NCBI GenBank assembly: GCA_900541695.1
Contig: UQKL01000003.1
Location: forward strand, 62,001-126,000
Reading direction: 5' to 3'
DNA length: 64,000 bases
From: an uncultured Collinsella sp.
GTDB taxonomy: Bacteria > Actinomycetota > Coriobacteriia > Coriobacteriales > Coriobacteriaceae
Below the pieces are notes generated by a model, which was not told the origin of the DNA, ran no database searches, and saw only the letters and a list, made by a program, of their open reading frames with translations. Below are positions 54,208-62,644 of this stretch, piece after piece. Both the position numbers and the translations under genes were made by a program. The first letter of the stretch is position 1. The number at the start of each line of letters is the position of its first letter.

Positions 54208-57200
54208 ATGGGGGAACTCGAGCGCAGCATGCGCGATGACGTGGGGCAGCCTCAGGGCAACGCTCCAAGTACAGACAATGGGGGACAAATGGATATGTTT
54301 GAGGACGAGCGCAAGCGCGCCTCGTTGCGTCGCCATGGGGCGATCGCGCGCGGCGTAGCCAAGCGCGGCCTGGTGGCATTCCTGGCCTTCGCGATGGCCT
54401 TTGGCACCACACCGGCCCAGCTGTGGGCCGATGGCGCCGAGGGCATTGCCGAGGCCGTGGCTCAGGCCACAATGCCGAGCGAGGGCGCGCAGGCCACGGA
54501 CGGTACTGCAGATACTACCGCGGCTGCTGCCGACGCAAACGATTCGGCTGCAGGTGGCTCCTCCGAAACTGGGGATACGGGTTCGGCCGCGCCTGACAAC
54601 GTGAGCGATGATGCATCGGACGACCCCGCTGCGTCAGACCCTGCTTCGGCCACCCCGGCGAGCGAGGCGTCTGACACCACCGCCGAGACCGGCGACGCGA
54701 CTGCGGTGGCCAGCGAGCCCAGTGTTGCCAAGGCCGCGTCTCGTGCCGCTGATACGTTTTCCTCGAATAATGGTGTCAGCGTCGGAAAAAGCCAGTCGCC
54801 TTCTCGTTGGGCTGGCTCTAACTTCACCGCTTTTATCCAGAGCAATACTACGCTCTATGCGAATGTTTGGACTTCGTCCAGCAAGCGCGCCAGCGCTTCG
54901 GGCTGCACCTATCAGTGGCTTGCTGCCGACATCAGCAACAAGAGCGATGCGGACAATTCCGCATTTGTTCCTGTCGAGGGCCAGACGGGCGCATCGATCG
55001 TTTTGGACGATGCCCTGCGTACTCAGCTTAACGGCAAGTGCCTGCGCGTACGCATTACCGATGCAAGCGGTAACGTCATCTACGGCCCGACCAAGGGCGC
55101 CAACAACCAAAAGCTGACGGCGACGAACACCATCAAGGCACCCGTTCCTACCAAGACGGCCCTGGATGCAAAGTCTTATGTCCTCATCCAGTCTTCGGCA
55201 GACGATTCGAGCTCGTATTCGTCCGTCAAGGCCGAGATACTGAACCCTGGCACTACACTTTGGGCGAATGCCTACGACGGCGAAGCGGTCCCCAATAAGC
55301 GTATTGCGGCGCAGGGTGGCTGGACCTATCAGTGGCTTGCGTCCGATACGCGCGATGCCGAGGACTCTGCCTATCAGGTGATTCCCGGTCAGACCGGCCA
55401 GTCGCTAACGATTACGGACGAACTCGCCTCGCAGCTTGCGGGCAAGTACATTCGCGTTAAGGTTGTCGGCGATGGCCAGGAGCTGTACGGTCCGAGCAGC
55501 TCTTTCGGGACGCCCGCGTCTGTTGGCTACAATACGCCGGGTCCTGTTGCCGCGAGTGACCAGATCGCGTTAGGCCACATCGTTCTCGCCTATAACGGCG
55601 CCGAATTTGGCGACGATTATGAGAACGTCCCCAACGCTAACGTCGGTGACACGATTAAGGCTGCCGCCTACTACCTTAACTACGACACGCCGACTGACCT
55701 CTATGGCTCCGACAAGGTCGATTTTTCTTGGTGGGTGGCCGATTCTGCTGACGGCACGTTCGAGCAGGTTGCAACTGGTGATACCTTCACGGTTACCAAG
55801 GAGTGCGCGAACCGCTACCTCAAGGTGGTCGCAAAGGCCAAGAAGGGTATCCCCGGCTCCGATAGCTGTGAGACCAAGGCGGGCCGCATTCTGCCCAAGG
55901 GCGCGACGACGCTCGATTCAGTTGCATTTACCAATGCGAGCAAGGGCGCCAAGGACACTGGCTCTACGATTGAGGCGTGCGCCTACAAGGCGGTCGATTA
56001 CTCGTCTGAGCCGGTTACCGAGGGCGTTACCTACACGTGGCGTTGGTCCTCTGTCGACCCGTCTTCCTCTGCGTTTGATGCGAAGACCGACTGGCATGTG
56101 GTCGAGGGCAAAACCGACAGCAGCTTTACGATTCCCGATGACTACGCCAAGCGCTGGGTGAGCGTGTCGGCCACTGCGGGCGATAACACCGTAGAGGCGA
56201 CTACTGCTGTGGCCGTTAAGGCCGCAGGCTCGCACGAGCTGTTCCTGGCGTATCTCAAAAAGATCGTCGGCGATCAGAGCGATGACGCCAAGTTTGTCTA
56301 CAAGAGTGGCGAAAAGATCGGTGTTACTGCATTCGAGAAGACGTCTGCAGGAACAAAGGGTGCCGAGCTTACATCTGATCAACTGACGTATACGTGGCAG
56401 ATTGCCGATAGCGCCCAGGGTCCGTTCACGACGCTGACGGATGAGAACGCGCACAGGCCGTCGTTCGTAATTTCGCAAAAGTACGTCGGCAAGTACCTCA
56501 AGTGCATCGTCGACGGTGGCTACAACACCGACTATGCCTCCACGCGTTATGCCATCGTCAAGGGCGAAGATGCCAAGGCGTATACCCTGACATCGGTTAA
56601 TGTCGCTTCGAGCGGCAACCTTGCACAGGTCGGCGGAACGCTTACCCCTACTGCCAATTACATGGCAACGGGCGATTGGGGCGATTACGAGACGGCACTC
56701 CCCGAGGGCTCCCTCGTCGATTACCGCTGGTATCTCGCCGATGACGCTGAGGGCACAAATGCCCACGAGCTGTTTGGCGCCGACGAAACGACCGGCGCGA
56801 TCACGCTTCCCGCCTCGGCTGAGGGCAAATACGCCTATGTCGTGGCAAACGCCGGCAACAACGATGTCAAGAGCACCGCTTGGCTCGTTAATTCTTCCGA
56901 CGAAAAGTCTCTTTCCGTTAACGTCAGGGTTGTAGGCGTAAGCAAGCACGATGTCGGTCAGTCCTATGACCTTGTGGACTGGGTGCCGACGGCCTCGTTT
57001 GAGTGGTCGAGTACCCAAAAAATGTCTGCCTGGGACATCTTTGCCAAGGTGCTTGACGACGCCGGCTATAGCTATAGCACGGACGGCGGCGTTCCCTATT
57101 CGGTTACGAACCCCGATAAGTCCCAGACGCTCGCGATGGAAAACACGGCGTCCGGCTATAAGTACTGGCGTTTTGATATTAATGGCAAGGCTGCCAACTC

Positions 57201-60200
57201 TTATGCCACGGGCTACTACCCGAGCGATGGCGACACGCTCGAGCTCGTGTACGAGGATCCCACGGGCACGGTTTCCACGCAGGTTTCCGCGACGTGTTCG
57301 GTCGTCGGCACCGACGCCAAGGGTGCTCAGCAGACCTGGGCCGCCGCTCAGAGCATTACGCTGAAGAAGGGCTCGACCGCGGCCGACCTCTCCGAGCAGC
57401 TCTTCAAGCAGACCGGCCTCAAGGCGGACTACGACCCCAACGGCTCCTGGGGCTGGGCGCTCAATTCGATCACGTCGCCCTTCGACTCCGGCCGCACGCT
57501 CGCCTACGACCCGACGACCGAAGCGTACTGGCAGCTGTTCATCAACGGCAAGTCCTCCATGGTCGGCGCCGGCGGCTACACGCTCAAGGCCGGCGACTCC
57601 GTCGTCTGGTACTACTCGAAGTACAACGACCCCGCTCCTGCCGATCAGCTTTCGGTAAGCTGCACCGTTATCGGCCAGGATGCTTCGGGCGCCCGGCAGA
57701 CGTGGGCACAGCCTACGACAGCTCTCGTGGACGAGGGAACAACCGCTGCTGACCTTTCCGAGCAGATCTTTAAAAAGTCTGGCATTGGCGCCAAAACGGG
57801 GGAGAGCTCGTTTGGCTGGTATCTCGAGTCGCTGACCTCGCCGTTCGAAAAGAACGTGACCCTCTCGAGCGAGAAGGTTGACGAAAACACCTGGAAATAT
57901 TGGCAGTTCTTTGTCAATGGCAAGCCTGTTGATGTTGGTGCGGGCGCCTATACGCTTAAGGCAAGCGACGAGATTGCTTGGGTCTATGGCTCCGACGGCA
58001 CCATGCCTGGTCAGGTCTCCGTTTCGATGGAGATCATCGGCAAGAAGGACGATAAGGCTCAGCGCTGGACTGATCCTTCGATGCAGGTGTTTGTCGAGGG
58101 CACGACGATCAAGGATGCCTCTGCTGCCTACTTCGATGCCGTTGGCGTCAAGTCCAAGATGTACGACCAATTTGGTTATTGGGGCGTTCACACTCTTGTC
58201 TCTCCGCTTGATGGCACCGAGCTGTCGGGTGCTTGGTCGTTCTTTGTCAACGGCGTTCCTGGGTCTCAGCTCGATAGCGACTATGTGCTCAAGTCGGGTG
58301 ACAAGATCGTCTGGGCTTATGCTGCTGGCGATACCGTTCCTAATCCCGATGAAGTCGTAGTTGATCCGAGCGCTTCGCGCCCGACCGATTGGAAAGCCGA
58401 CTGGAGCGGCAATTCCAATGCGGTGGTCGAGAACGTGTCCACGCCTACGGGCGCGCTGGCAAGCTCTTGGACGTTTGATTGGAAGGCCTATTCGGGCGCC
58501 ACGTACCCCAACGCGAGCGAGCCGATTGTCGTAAACGGCAATGTGTATCTCGCCGTCAACAAGCGCCTGCTTAAGATCGATGCCGAGTCGGGCAAGGTGC
58601 TGGCCGAGTCGAATCTTAAGACTGCGATTGGCTACACGACGCGTCCGATTTATACGAACGGCTTGGTCATCGTCCCGCTCGATGGCGGTGCGGTCCAGGC
58701 TCTGACGGCCGATACGCTCACGACGGTTTGGGTTACCGACCCTGTGAGCAAAACTGCTCAGTCGAATTCTCAGCTGACGGTCGATGGCAACTATCTCTAT
58801 GTCGGCACCGTTGATGTCGACTATGGTAAGGGCGTGTATAACAACGGCCATCTGACGCGCATCAATATCCTGACCGGTGCCGTTTCCTGGCAGCACGTCA
58901 ACGCCGATGAGGGTTATTACTGGACGGGCGCTACCGTGGGTGACGGCTTTATTCTGGTTCCCACCAGCGCCGGTACCGTTGAGATGCTCAGCAAGTCTTC
59001 GGGCGCTGTGCTTGGAAGCGTTTCCGTTGGGGCTATCGTTAACTCCTCCTGTGTGCTCTCCGCCGACGGTAGCCATGCTTATCTGATTTCGCGCGATGGC
59101 AAGCTGCACGTTTTGGCGATTTCTGACGGTAGTTCGCGTGATGCGGATGCCGCTTCGCGCATTTCCGAAGAGCGCGTCGTCGACCTGGGTCTTACGGGAT
59201 GCGCCTGCATGCCTACGCTGTATGGCAACAAGCTGATTGTCGGCGGCGAGGTTTCCGGTGGCTCTGCGCTGGCGATTGTCGACCTTGATAATGACTTTGC
59301 TACGACGTTGGTTTCGTCTGCTGATGGCTCCGCGCTTCCCATCGGCGGCATCAAGGGCGCACCGCTCGTGAGCGCCCAGGCAGATGGCACGTATGTCTAC
59401 TTCACGGTTAACTACGGTGCGACTTCCGACTATGTGAACTACACCTCGGGCGGCGGTGTCTATCGCTACAAGCTGGGTGACGCGCAGGCGACCGGTGCGT
59501 TTAGCGCAACGGGACACAACAACTACTGCGACTCGCCGATTGCCTGCGACGCCAAGGGCAACCTCTACTACATCAACGATTCCGGCACGTTGTTCAAGCT
59601 GAATGGTGGCGTTAAGGTCTCGTTCGAGACTGGCGAGGGTTCCAAGGTCGATTTCCAGACTACGGCCGACGGCAAGCTGGTTAAGCCTGCCGATCCGACG
59701 CGTGAGGGCTACACCTTCGGTGGCTGGTACACCGATGAGGCTTGCACGGAGGCGTATGACTTCAGCACGCCGGTGACGGCCGATATGACGCTGTATGCCA
59801 AGTGGACCAAGAACGCCGTTAACCCTGACGGCAATGGCGGTTCTGGCTCTAACGGTGGCAGCGGCTCCGGCACTGGTGCTGGTACCGGCGCGGGCACTGG
59901 CTCCGGCTCGAAGGGTGGCGCTGTCGCCCCGGGTCAGAAGCCGGTGACCAAGACGACGGTGTCGACCAAGAGCGGGACCAAGGACAACAAGTCCGACAAG
60001 AAGGACTCCGACAAGTCCGACAAGAAGGACGAGAAGAAGTCTGACAAGAAGGACGGCAAGTCCGACAAGGCATCCGCTTCCACGACCACTGCCAAGAAGT
60101 CCACTGAGGCTTCCGCGCAGGAGTCTGGCCTCAACCCGCTCGCTATTGTCGGCATCGCGGCCGGCGTGATCGGCCTCGCGCTCATCGCCGTCTTCATGCT

Positions 60201-60237
60201 GACCAAGCGCGGCAAGGGTGACGGTAATGCCCGATAA
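54208..60237 (+). CDS. Giant surface protein: Ig-like repeats, four DUF4430 domains, PQQ-like propeller, InlB repeat
   Basis: This 2009-residue protein shows, in order: basic N-terminus and signal segment (GLVAFLAFAMAFGTTPAQLWA, residues about 54-74); a D/S/A/T-rich spacer to about 190; six Ig-like repeats of about 110 residues with YQWLA/YTWRW cores (about 200-900); four DUF4430 (transcobalamin C-terminal-like) domains at about 902-1017, 1025-1137, 1147-1261 and 1271-1374, each ending in a VVWYY or VWAYA strand; a PQQ-like beta-propeller (about 1391-1798); an InlB-type repeat (GYTFGGWYTDEACTEAYDFS); a G/S then K/D/S-rich stalk; and a C-terminal TM with basic end. There is no LPxTG. The start follows the riboswitch; ATG 54289 is a possible shorter start. 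Likely role: binding corrinoids or other ligands at the cell surface (inference). Confidence 0.88.
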   Translation: MGELERSMRDDVGQPQGNAPSTDNGGQMDMFEDERKRASLRRHGAIARGVAKRGLVAFLAFAMAFGTTPAQLWADGAEGIAEAVAQATMPSEGAQATDGTADTTAAAADANDSAAGGSSETGDTGSAAPDNVSDDASDDPAASDPASATPASEASDTTAETGDATAVASEPSVAKAASRAADTFSSNNGVSVGKSQSPSRWAGSNFTAFIQSNTTLYANVWTSSSKRASASGCTYQWLAADISNKSDADNSAFVPVEGQTGASIVLDDALRTQLNGKCLRVRITDASGNVIYGPTKGANNQKLTATNTIKAPVPTKTALDAKSYVLIQSSADDSSSYSSVKAEILNPGTTLWANAYDGEAVPNKRIAAQGGWTYQWLASDTRDAEDSAYQVIPGQTGQSLTITDELASQLAGKYIRVKVVGDGQELYGPSSSFGTPASVGYNTPGPVAASDQIALGHIVLAYNGAEFGDDYENVPNANVGDTIKAAAYYLNYDTPTDLYGSDKVDFSWWVADSADGTFEQVATGDTFTVTKECANRYLKVVAKAKKGIPGSDSCETKAGRILPKGATTLDSVAFTNASKGAKDTGSTIEACAYKAVDYSSEPVTEGVTYTWRWSSVDPSSSAFDAKTDWHVVEGKTDSSFTIPDDYAKRWVSVSATAGDNTVEATTAVAVKAAGSHELFLAYLKKIVGDQSDDAKFVYKSGEKIGVTAFEKTSAGTKGAELTSDQLTYTWQIADSAQGPFTTLTDENAHRPSFVISQKYVGKYLKCIVDGGYNTDYASTRYAIVKGEDAKAYTLTSVNVASSGNLAQVGGTLTPTANYMATGDWGDYETALPEGSLVDYRWYLADDAEGTNAHELFGADETTGAITLPASAEGKYAYVVANAGNNDVKSTAWLVNSSDEKSLSVNVRVVGVSKHDVGQSYDLVDWVPTASFEWSSTQKMSAWDIFAKVLDDAGYSYSTDGGVPYSVTNPDKSQTLAMENTASGYKYWRFDINGKAANSYATGYYPSDGDTLELVYEDPTGTVSTQVSATCSVVGTDAKGAQQTWAAAQSITLKKGSTAADLSEQLFKQTGLKADYDPNGSWGWALNSITSPFDSGRTLAYDPTTEAYWQLFINGKSSMVGAGGYTLKAGDSVVWYYSKYNDPAPADQLSVSCTVIGQDASGARQTWAQPTTALVDEGTTAADLSEQIFKKSGIGAKTGESSFGWYLESLTSPFEKNVTLSSEKVDENTWKYWQFFVNGKPVDVGAGAYTLKASDEIAWVYGSDGTMPGQVSVSMEIIGKKDDKAQRWTDPSMQVFVEGTTIKDASAAYFDAVGVKSKMYDQFGYWGVHTLVSPLDGTELSGAWSFFVNGVPGSQLDSDYVLKSGDKIVWAYAAGDTVPNPDEVVVDPSASRPTDWKADWSGNSNAVVENVSTPTGALASSWTFDWKAYSGATYPNASEPIVVNGNVYLAVNKRLLKIDAESGKVLAESNLKTAIGYTTRPIYTNGLVIVPLDGGAVQALTADTLTTVWVTDPVSKTAQSNSQLTVDGNYLYVGTVDVDYGKGVYNNGHLTRINILTGAVSWQHVNADEGYYWTGATVGDGFILVPTSAGTVEMLSKSSGAVLGSVSVGAIVNSSCVLSADGSHAYLISRDGKLHVLAISDGSSRDADAASRISEERVVDLGLTGCACMPTLYGNKLIVGGEVSGGSALAIVDLDNDFATTLVSSADGSALPIGGIKGAPLVSAQADGTYVYFTVNYGATSDYVNYTSGGGVYRYKLGDAQATGAFSATGHNNYCDSPIACDAKGNLYYINDSGTLFKLNGGVKVSFETGEGSKVDFQTTADGKLVKPADPTREGYTFGGWYTDEACTEAYDFSTPVTADMTLYAKWTKNAVNPDGNGGSGSNGGSGSGTGAGTGAGTGSGSKGGAVAPGQKPVTKTTVSTKSGTKDNKSDKKDSDKSDKKDEKKSDKKDGKSDKASASTTTAKKSTEASAQESGLNPLAIVGIAAGVIGLALIAVFMLTKRGKGDGNAR

Positions 60238-61129
60238 GCCCAAGGGGACCAACGGGCAGCAGCCCGACTCCTCGTTTATCCAGCTCGACGATGCAAAGCA
60301 AAAGGGCGCCGCTTCGGCGGCGTCCGCCCCGCGGCGCAAGGCGATGCTTGGCGCTCTGACCGCGGTTTGTATCGCGTTGATCGTCGTATCGCTGGGCTTT
60401 GTCCACCCCTCCGAGAGCGGCGCCTGGTCCATTGATTGGATCGTCCAGACCGTGACGGGGGAGAGCGTCGTCGCCAATGATGCCAAGGTGCCTGGTTCGG
60501 CTGCTGCTTCTAGCAAGGCCGACTCCAAGAATTCCAAGGTTTCGGGCGATGCGAAAGATAAGTCCAAGGACTCGGGTGACGCCAAGGGCGATTCCGAGTC
60601 TTCGAACAAGAGCTCGGATAAAAACTCGGAAGGCAAAAAGTCCGAAGAGCAGGATGGCAAGAAGTCTGGCGAAGCATCGGTTTCTCAGAATACCGGAGCT
60701 GCCGATACGACCAACACGTCTGGCGGTGCCTCTTCGGGCGGTGGCCAGTCGTCTGGCGGGGCCACGGCCTCTAACGGCGGAGGCGCTTCCACGGGCGGCC
60801 AGGGTGGCTCGCAGGAGTCTGGATACGTTACTGTGTCGGTCTCGGTTACGTCGAGTGCCGTGGGCAATCCTGTGTCCGCCGGCGGCACCTATACCTTTAA
60901 CGAAGGTGCCACCGTCTACGACGCCCTATGCGCGCTCGGGCTTTCCGTCAACGCACACGGCTCATCGTACGGCACGTATGTCGCCGCGATCGGCGGTTTG
61001 GCCGAGAAGCAGTATGGCGGCACGAGCGGTTGGATGTACTCTGTCAACGGCTCGACGCCCATGACGGCCTGCAGCAACTACGTTCTCTCCAACGGCGACA
61101 ACGTCGTCTGGTATTACGTAACAGGCTAG
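60227..61129 (+). CDS. Membrane-anchored DUF4430 (transcobalamin-like) protein
   Basis: This 300-residue protein has a short cytoplasmic head, one TM (about 40-60, AMLGALTAVCIALIVVSLGF), a K/S/D-rich stalk (about 80-160), a G/S-rich linker, and a C-terminal DUF4430 domain (about 200-300: EGATVYDALCALGL, GGTSGWMYSVNG, NGDNVVWYYV). It overlaps the preceding gene by 11 bp, so the two are co-translated under the cobalamin riboswitch. It looks like a membrane-proximal partner that could receive ligand from the larger protein (inference). GTG 60218 is an alternative start. Confidence 0.88.
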   Translation: MPDKPKGTNGQQPDSSFIQLDDAKQKGAASAASAPRRKAMLGALTAVCIALIVVSLGFVHPSESGAWSIDWIVQTVTGESVVANDAKVPGSAAASSKADSKNSKVSGDAKDKSKDSGDAKGDSESSNKSSDKNSEGKKSEEQDGKKSGEASVSQNTGAADTTNTSGGASSGGGQSSGGATASNGGGASTGGQGGSQESGYVTVSVSVTSSAVGNPVSAGGTYTFNEGATVYDALCALGLSVNAHGSSYGTYVAAIGGLAEKQYGGTSGWMYSVNGSTPMTACSNYVLSNGDNVVWYYVTG

Positions 61130-61150
61130 GGATCTCAACATAACGCACGG

Positions 61151-61190
61151 AACGGGCAGCTCGGACAAACATCCAGGCCGCCCGTTTTTT
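61151..61190 (+). terminator. Terminator after the DUF4430 operon
   Basis: AACGGGC (61151-61157) / GCCCGTT (61180-61186), followed by TTTT. Confidence 0.85.
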
Positions 61191-61199
61191 GATGCGAAT

Positions 61200-61440
61200 G
61201 GGACGGAGTTTCCCAATCGAGGCTCAACCGGAAAGCGCGTCCCACTCTGGAGGCGGATTCCGGGATGCAGTTTCCGCTTCGATGGCCATTGGGAAACCGC
61301 ATCCCGTTCCGAGGTCGGATTCCGGGATGCACTTTCCGCTTGAGTGGCGTTGCGGAAACTGTGTCCCGCTTTGAGGCCTCAATCTGGGACGCGCTTTCCG
61401 GAACGGCGCCCATGGGGAAGGCGCGTCCCATTTCGGCACC
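61200..61440. repeat. Four tandem palindromic units with exact 62-bp period
   Basis: Units begin at 61200, 61262, 61324 and 61386. Each starts GGGAYGS..TTTCC and has a complementary GGAAA..GYRTCCC arm about 30 bp later, so each can fold into a stem with a 2-3 nt internal loop; unit 4 pairs continuously over 15 bp. Changes in one arm are usually matched in the other (GGGACG/CGTCCC in units 1 and 4, GGGATGC/GCATCCC in unit 2). Units 1 and 2 also share CGGATTCC at their end. No protein frame explains the array. Confidence 0.85.
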
Positions 61441-61486
61441 GTGGCCCGTCCCGTACGTCTTCCTCGACAGCCTCGTCAAACAAAAA

Positions 61487-61516
61487 AACCGGCTGGAACG
61501 TGAATTCCAACCGGTT
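61487..61516 (-). terminator. Terminator of the first GtrA-family gene
   Basis: AACCGGCTGGAA (61487-61498) / TTCCAACCGGTT (61505-61516), with one mismatch. On the minus strand it is followed by a run of seven T. Confidence 0.85.
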
Positions 61517-61542
61517 ATATATTCAAGCAAATGTCGAATCGA

Positions 61543-61950
61543 CTATGACTGCGCGCCTTCGAGGAAGAAGCGGCGGCTGAAGTAGTTGTACCAGGTGACC
61601 AGGAACGTGGCGATGGCCTTCATGGCCTGGTAGCCGATGCTCAAAAACGTGACGCCCACAAACATGTACAGATCGTTAAGGCCCAAACCAATCACCGACA
61701 GGATGGTGAAGATCGTAAACTCGCGCTTGCGGCTCATGCCCTCGCGATGGTCGAACACGTACTTCATGCTGAGCCAGTAGTTGACCACGACGGACGTGAT
61801 AAACGAGATCGTGGTGCTCATCAAAAAGTCGAGGTGGAACAGCTCGACGAGTGCAATGAGCATGCCCCAGTCGATGCCAAAGGAGATAAGACCCACGACA
61901 GCGAACTTGAGGAACTGCTTGGTATGAGGTTGTGCCAGTGCCTTGCGCAC
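61543..61950 (-). CDS. GtrA family membrane protein (copy 1)
   Basis: This 135-residue protein has four transmembrane segments: QFLKFAVVGLISFGIDWGML, a second pair around VVVNYWLSMKYVFDHREG, and a C-terminal SRRFFLEG. GtrA proteins are thought to help move undecaprenyl-linked sugars for cell-wall glycosylation. Start GTG 61950 is chosen by alignment with the neighbouring paralogue; ATG 62031 would add 27 residues with no family match. It lies beside a second GtrA gene. Confidence 0.82.
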   Translation of the reverse strand: MRKALAQPHTKQFLKFAVVGLISFGIDWGMLIALVELFHLDFLMSTTISFITSVVVNYWLSMKYVFDHREGMSRKREFTIFTILSVIGLGLNDLYMFVGVTFLSIGYQAMKAIATFLVTWYNYFSRRFFLEGAQS

Positions 61951-62101
61951 GTAATCACATCCAATGCGTTGACGAATCGAGCAACGAGATACTTTAGAGC
62001 TTTTGCAAGGGAAACGTAAGGTCTTTGGCAAGAACTATACGAACTCGCCAAATATTCAAGAGGTAATCCGCAAACGTTGCAAATCTTCCCGCAAACGAGC
62101 A

Positions 62102-62147
62102 GGGCCCACGAACAACGCAGCACTCGATGCGCATCGTCCGTGGGCCC
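62102..62147. repeat. Nested palindromes between the GtrA genes
   Basis: GGGCCCACG (62102-62110) pairs with CGTGGGCCC (62139-62147). Inside is a perfect 12-bp palindrome, CGATGCGCATCG (62125-62136). There is no T run on either side. Confidence 0.65.
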
Positions 62148-62170
62148 CGTAGTGCAACGAGGAGGTCGAG

Positions 62171-62566
62171 CTACTTGGTCTCGTCGCCCTCCAGGAAGAT
62201 CTTTCGGGTCACAAAGTTGTAGACCATGACCAGCGCGGTGGCGCAAATCTTGGCGATATTGGCCTCGAGCCCCAGGCCGGCGTTGAGCGCCAGCACGATG
62301 CCGTCGTTGAGCGCCAAGCCGATCACGGACAGCACGACAAAGATGATGAACTCGCGGTGGCGGCTCATGCCCTCCTTGTGCGCAAACACGTACTTCATGC
62401 TCGCGACGTAGTTAAAGATGAGCGAGACGATAAAGCCGCTGGTGTTGGCGATCAGGATGTTGAGGCCCAGACCGTAGTGGAGCAGATTCATGATGCCAAA
62501 GTCGATGACGGTGGCAATGACGCCGACGACGCCAAACTTCATGATCTGCGCAAGGAGCTTTTGCAT
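62171..62566 (-). CDS. GtrA family membrane protein (copy 2)
   Basis: This 131-residue paralogue of the previous gene starts MQKLLAQIMKFGVVGVIATV, has SLIFNYVASMKYVFAHKEGM near residue 65 and ends in TRKIFLEG. It shares the SMKYVF..EGMSR block with copy 1. ATG 62566 follows GCAGGT; ATG 62629 is a weaker longer start. It is probably transcribed with copy 1 as part of a cell-wall glycan set, but no glycosyltransferase is adjacent in the window. Confidence 0.85.
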   Translation of the reverse strand: MQKLLAQIMKFGVVGVIATVIDFGIMNLLHYGLGLNILIANTSGFIVSLIFNYVASMKYVFAHKEGMSRHREFIIFVVLSVIGLALNDGIVLALNAGLGLEANIAKICATALVMVYNFVTRKIFLEGDETK

Positions 62567-62644
62567 GGTACCTGCCTTAGAGTGGCGCCGGAGCGCCGCG
62601 GGGATGACAAACTCAGCAAGTTTAGCCAATCCCCGCGGGTGGAG

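Noticed and set aside
55918..60660. Very long antisense frame opposite the surface protein
   Set aside because: It is a by-product of high-GC codon bias: no family features, Arg/Ala/Leu/Gly-rich, and the plus strand encodes clear domains.
61200..61440. CRISPR-like array
   Set aside because: Units differ along their whole length, each unit is itself a palindrome, spacers are not unique inserts, only four units exist and no cas genes are present.
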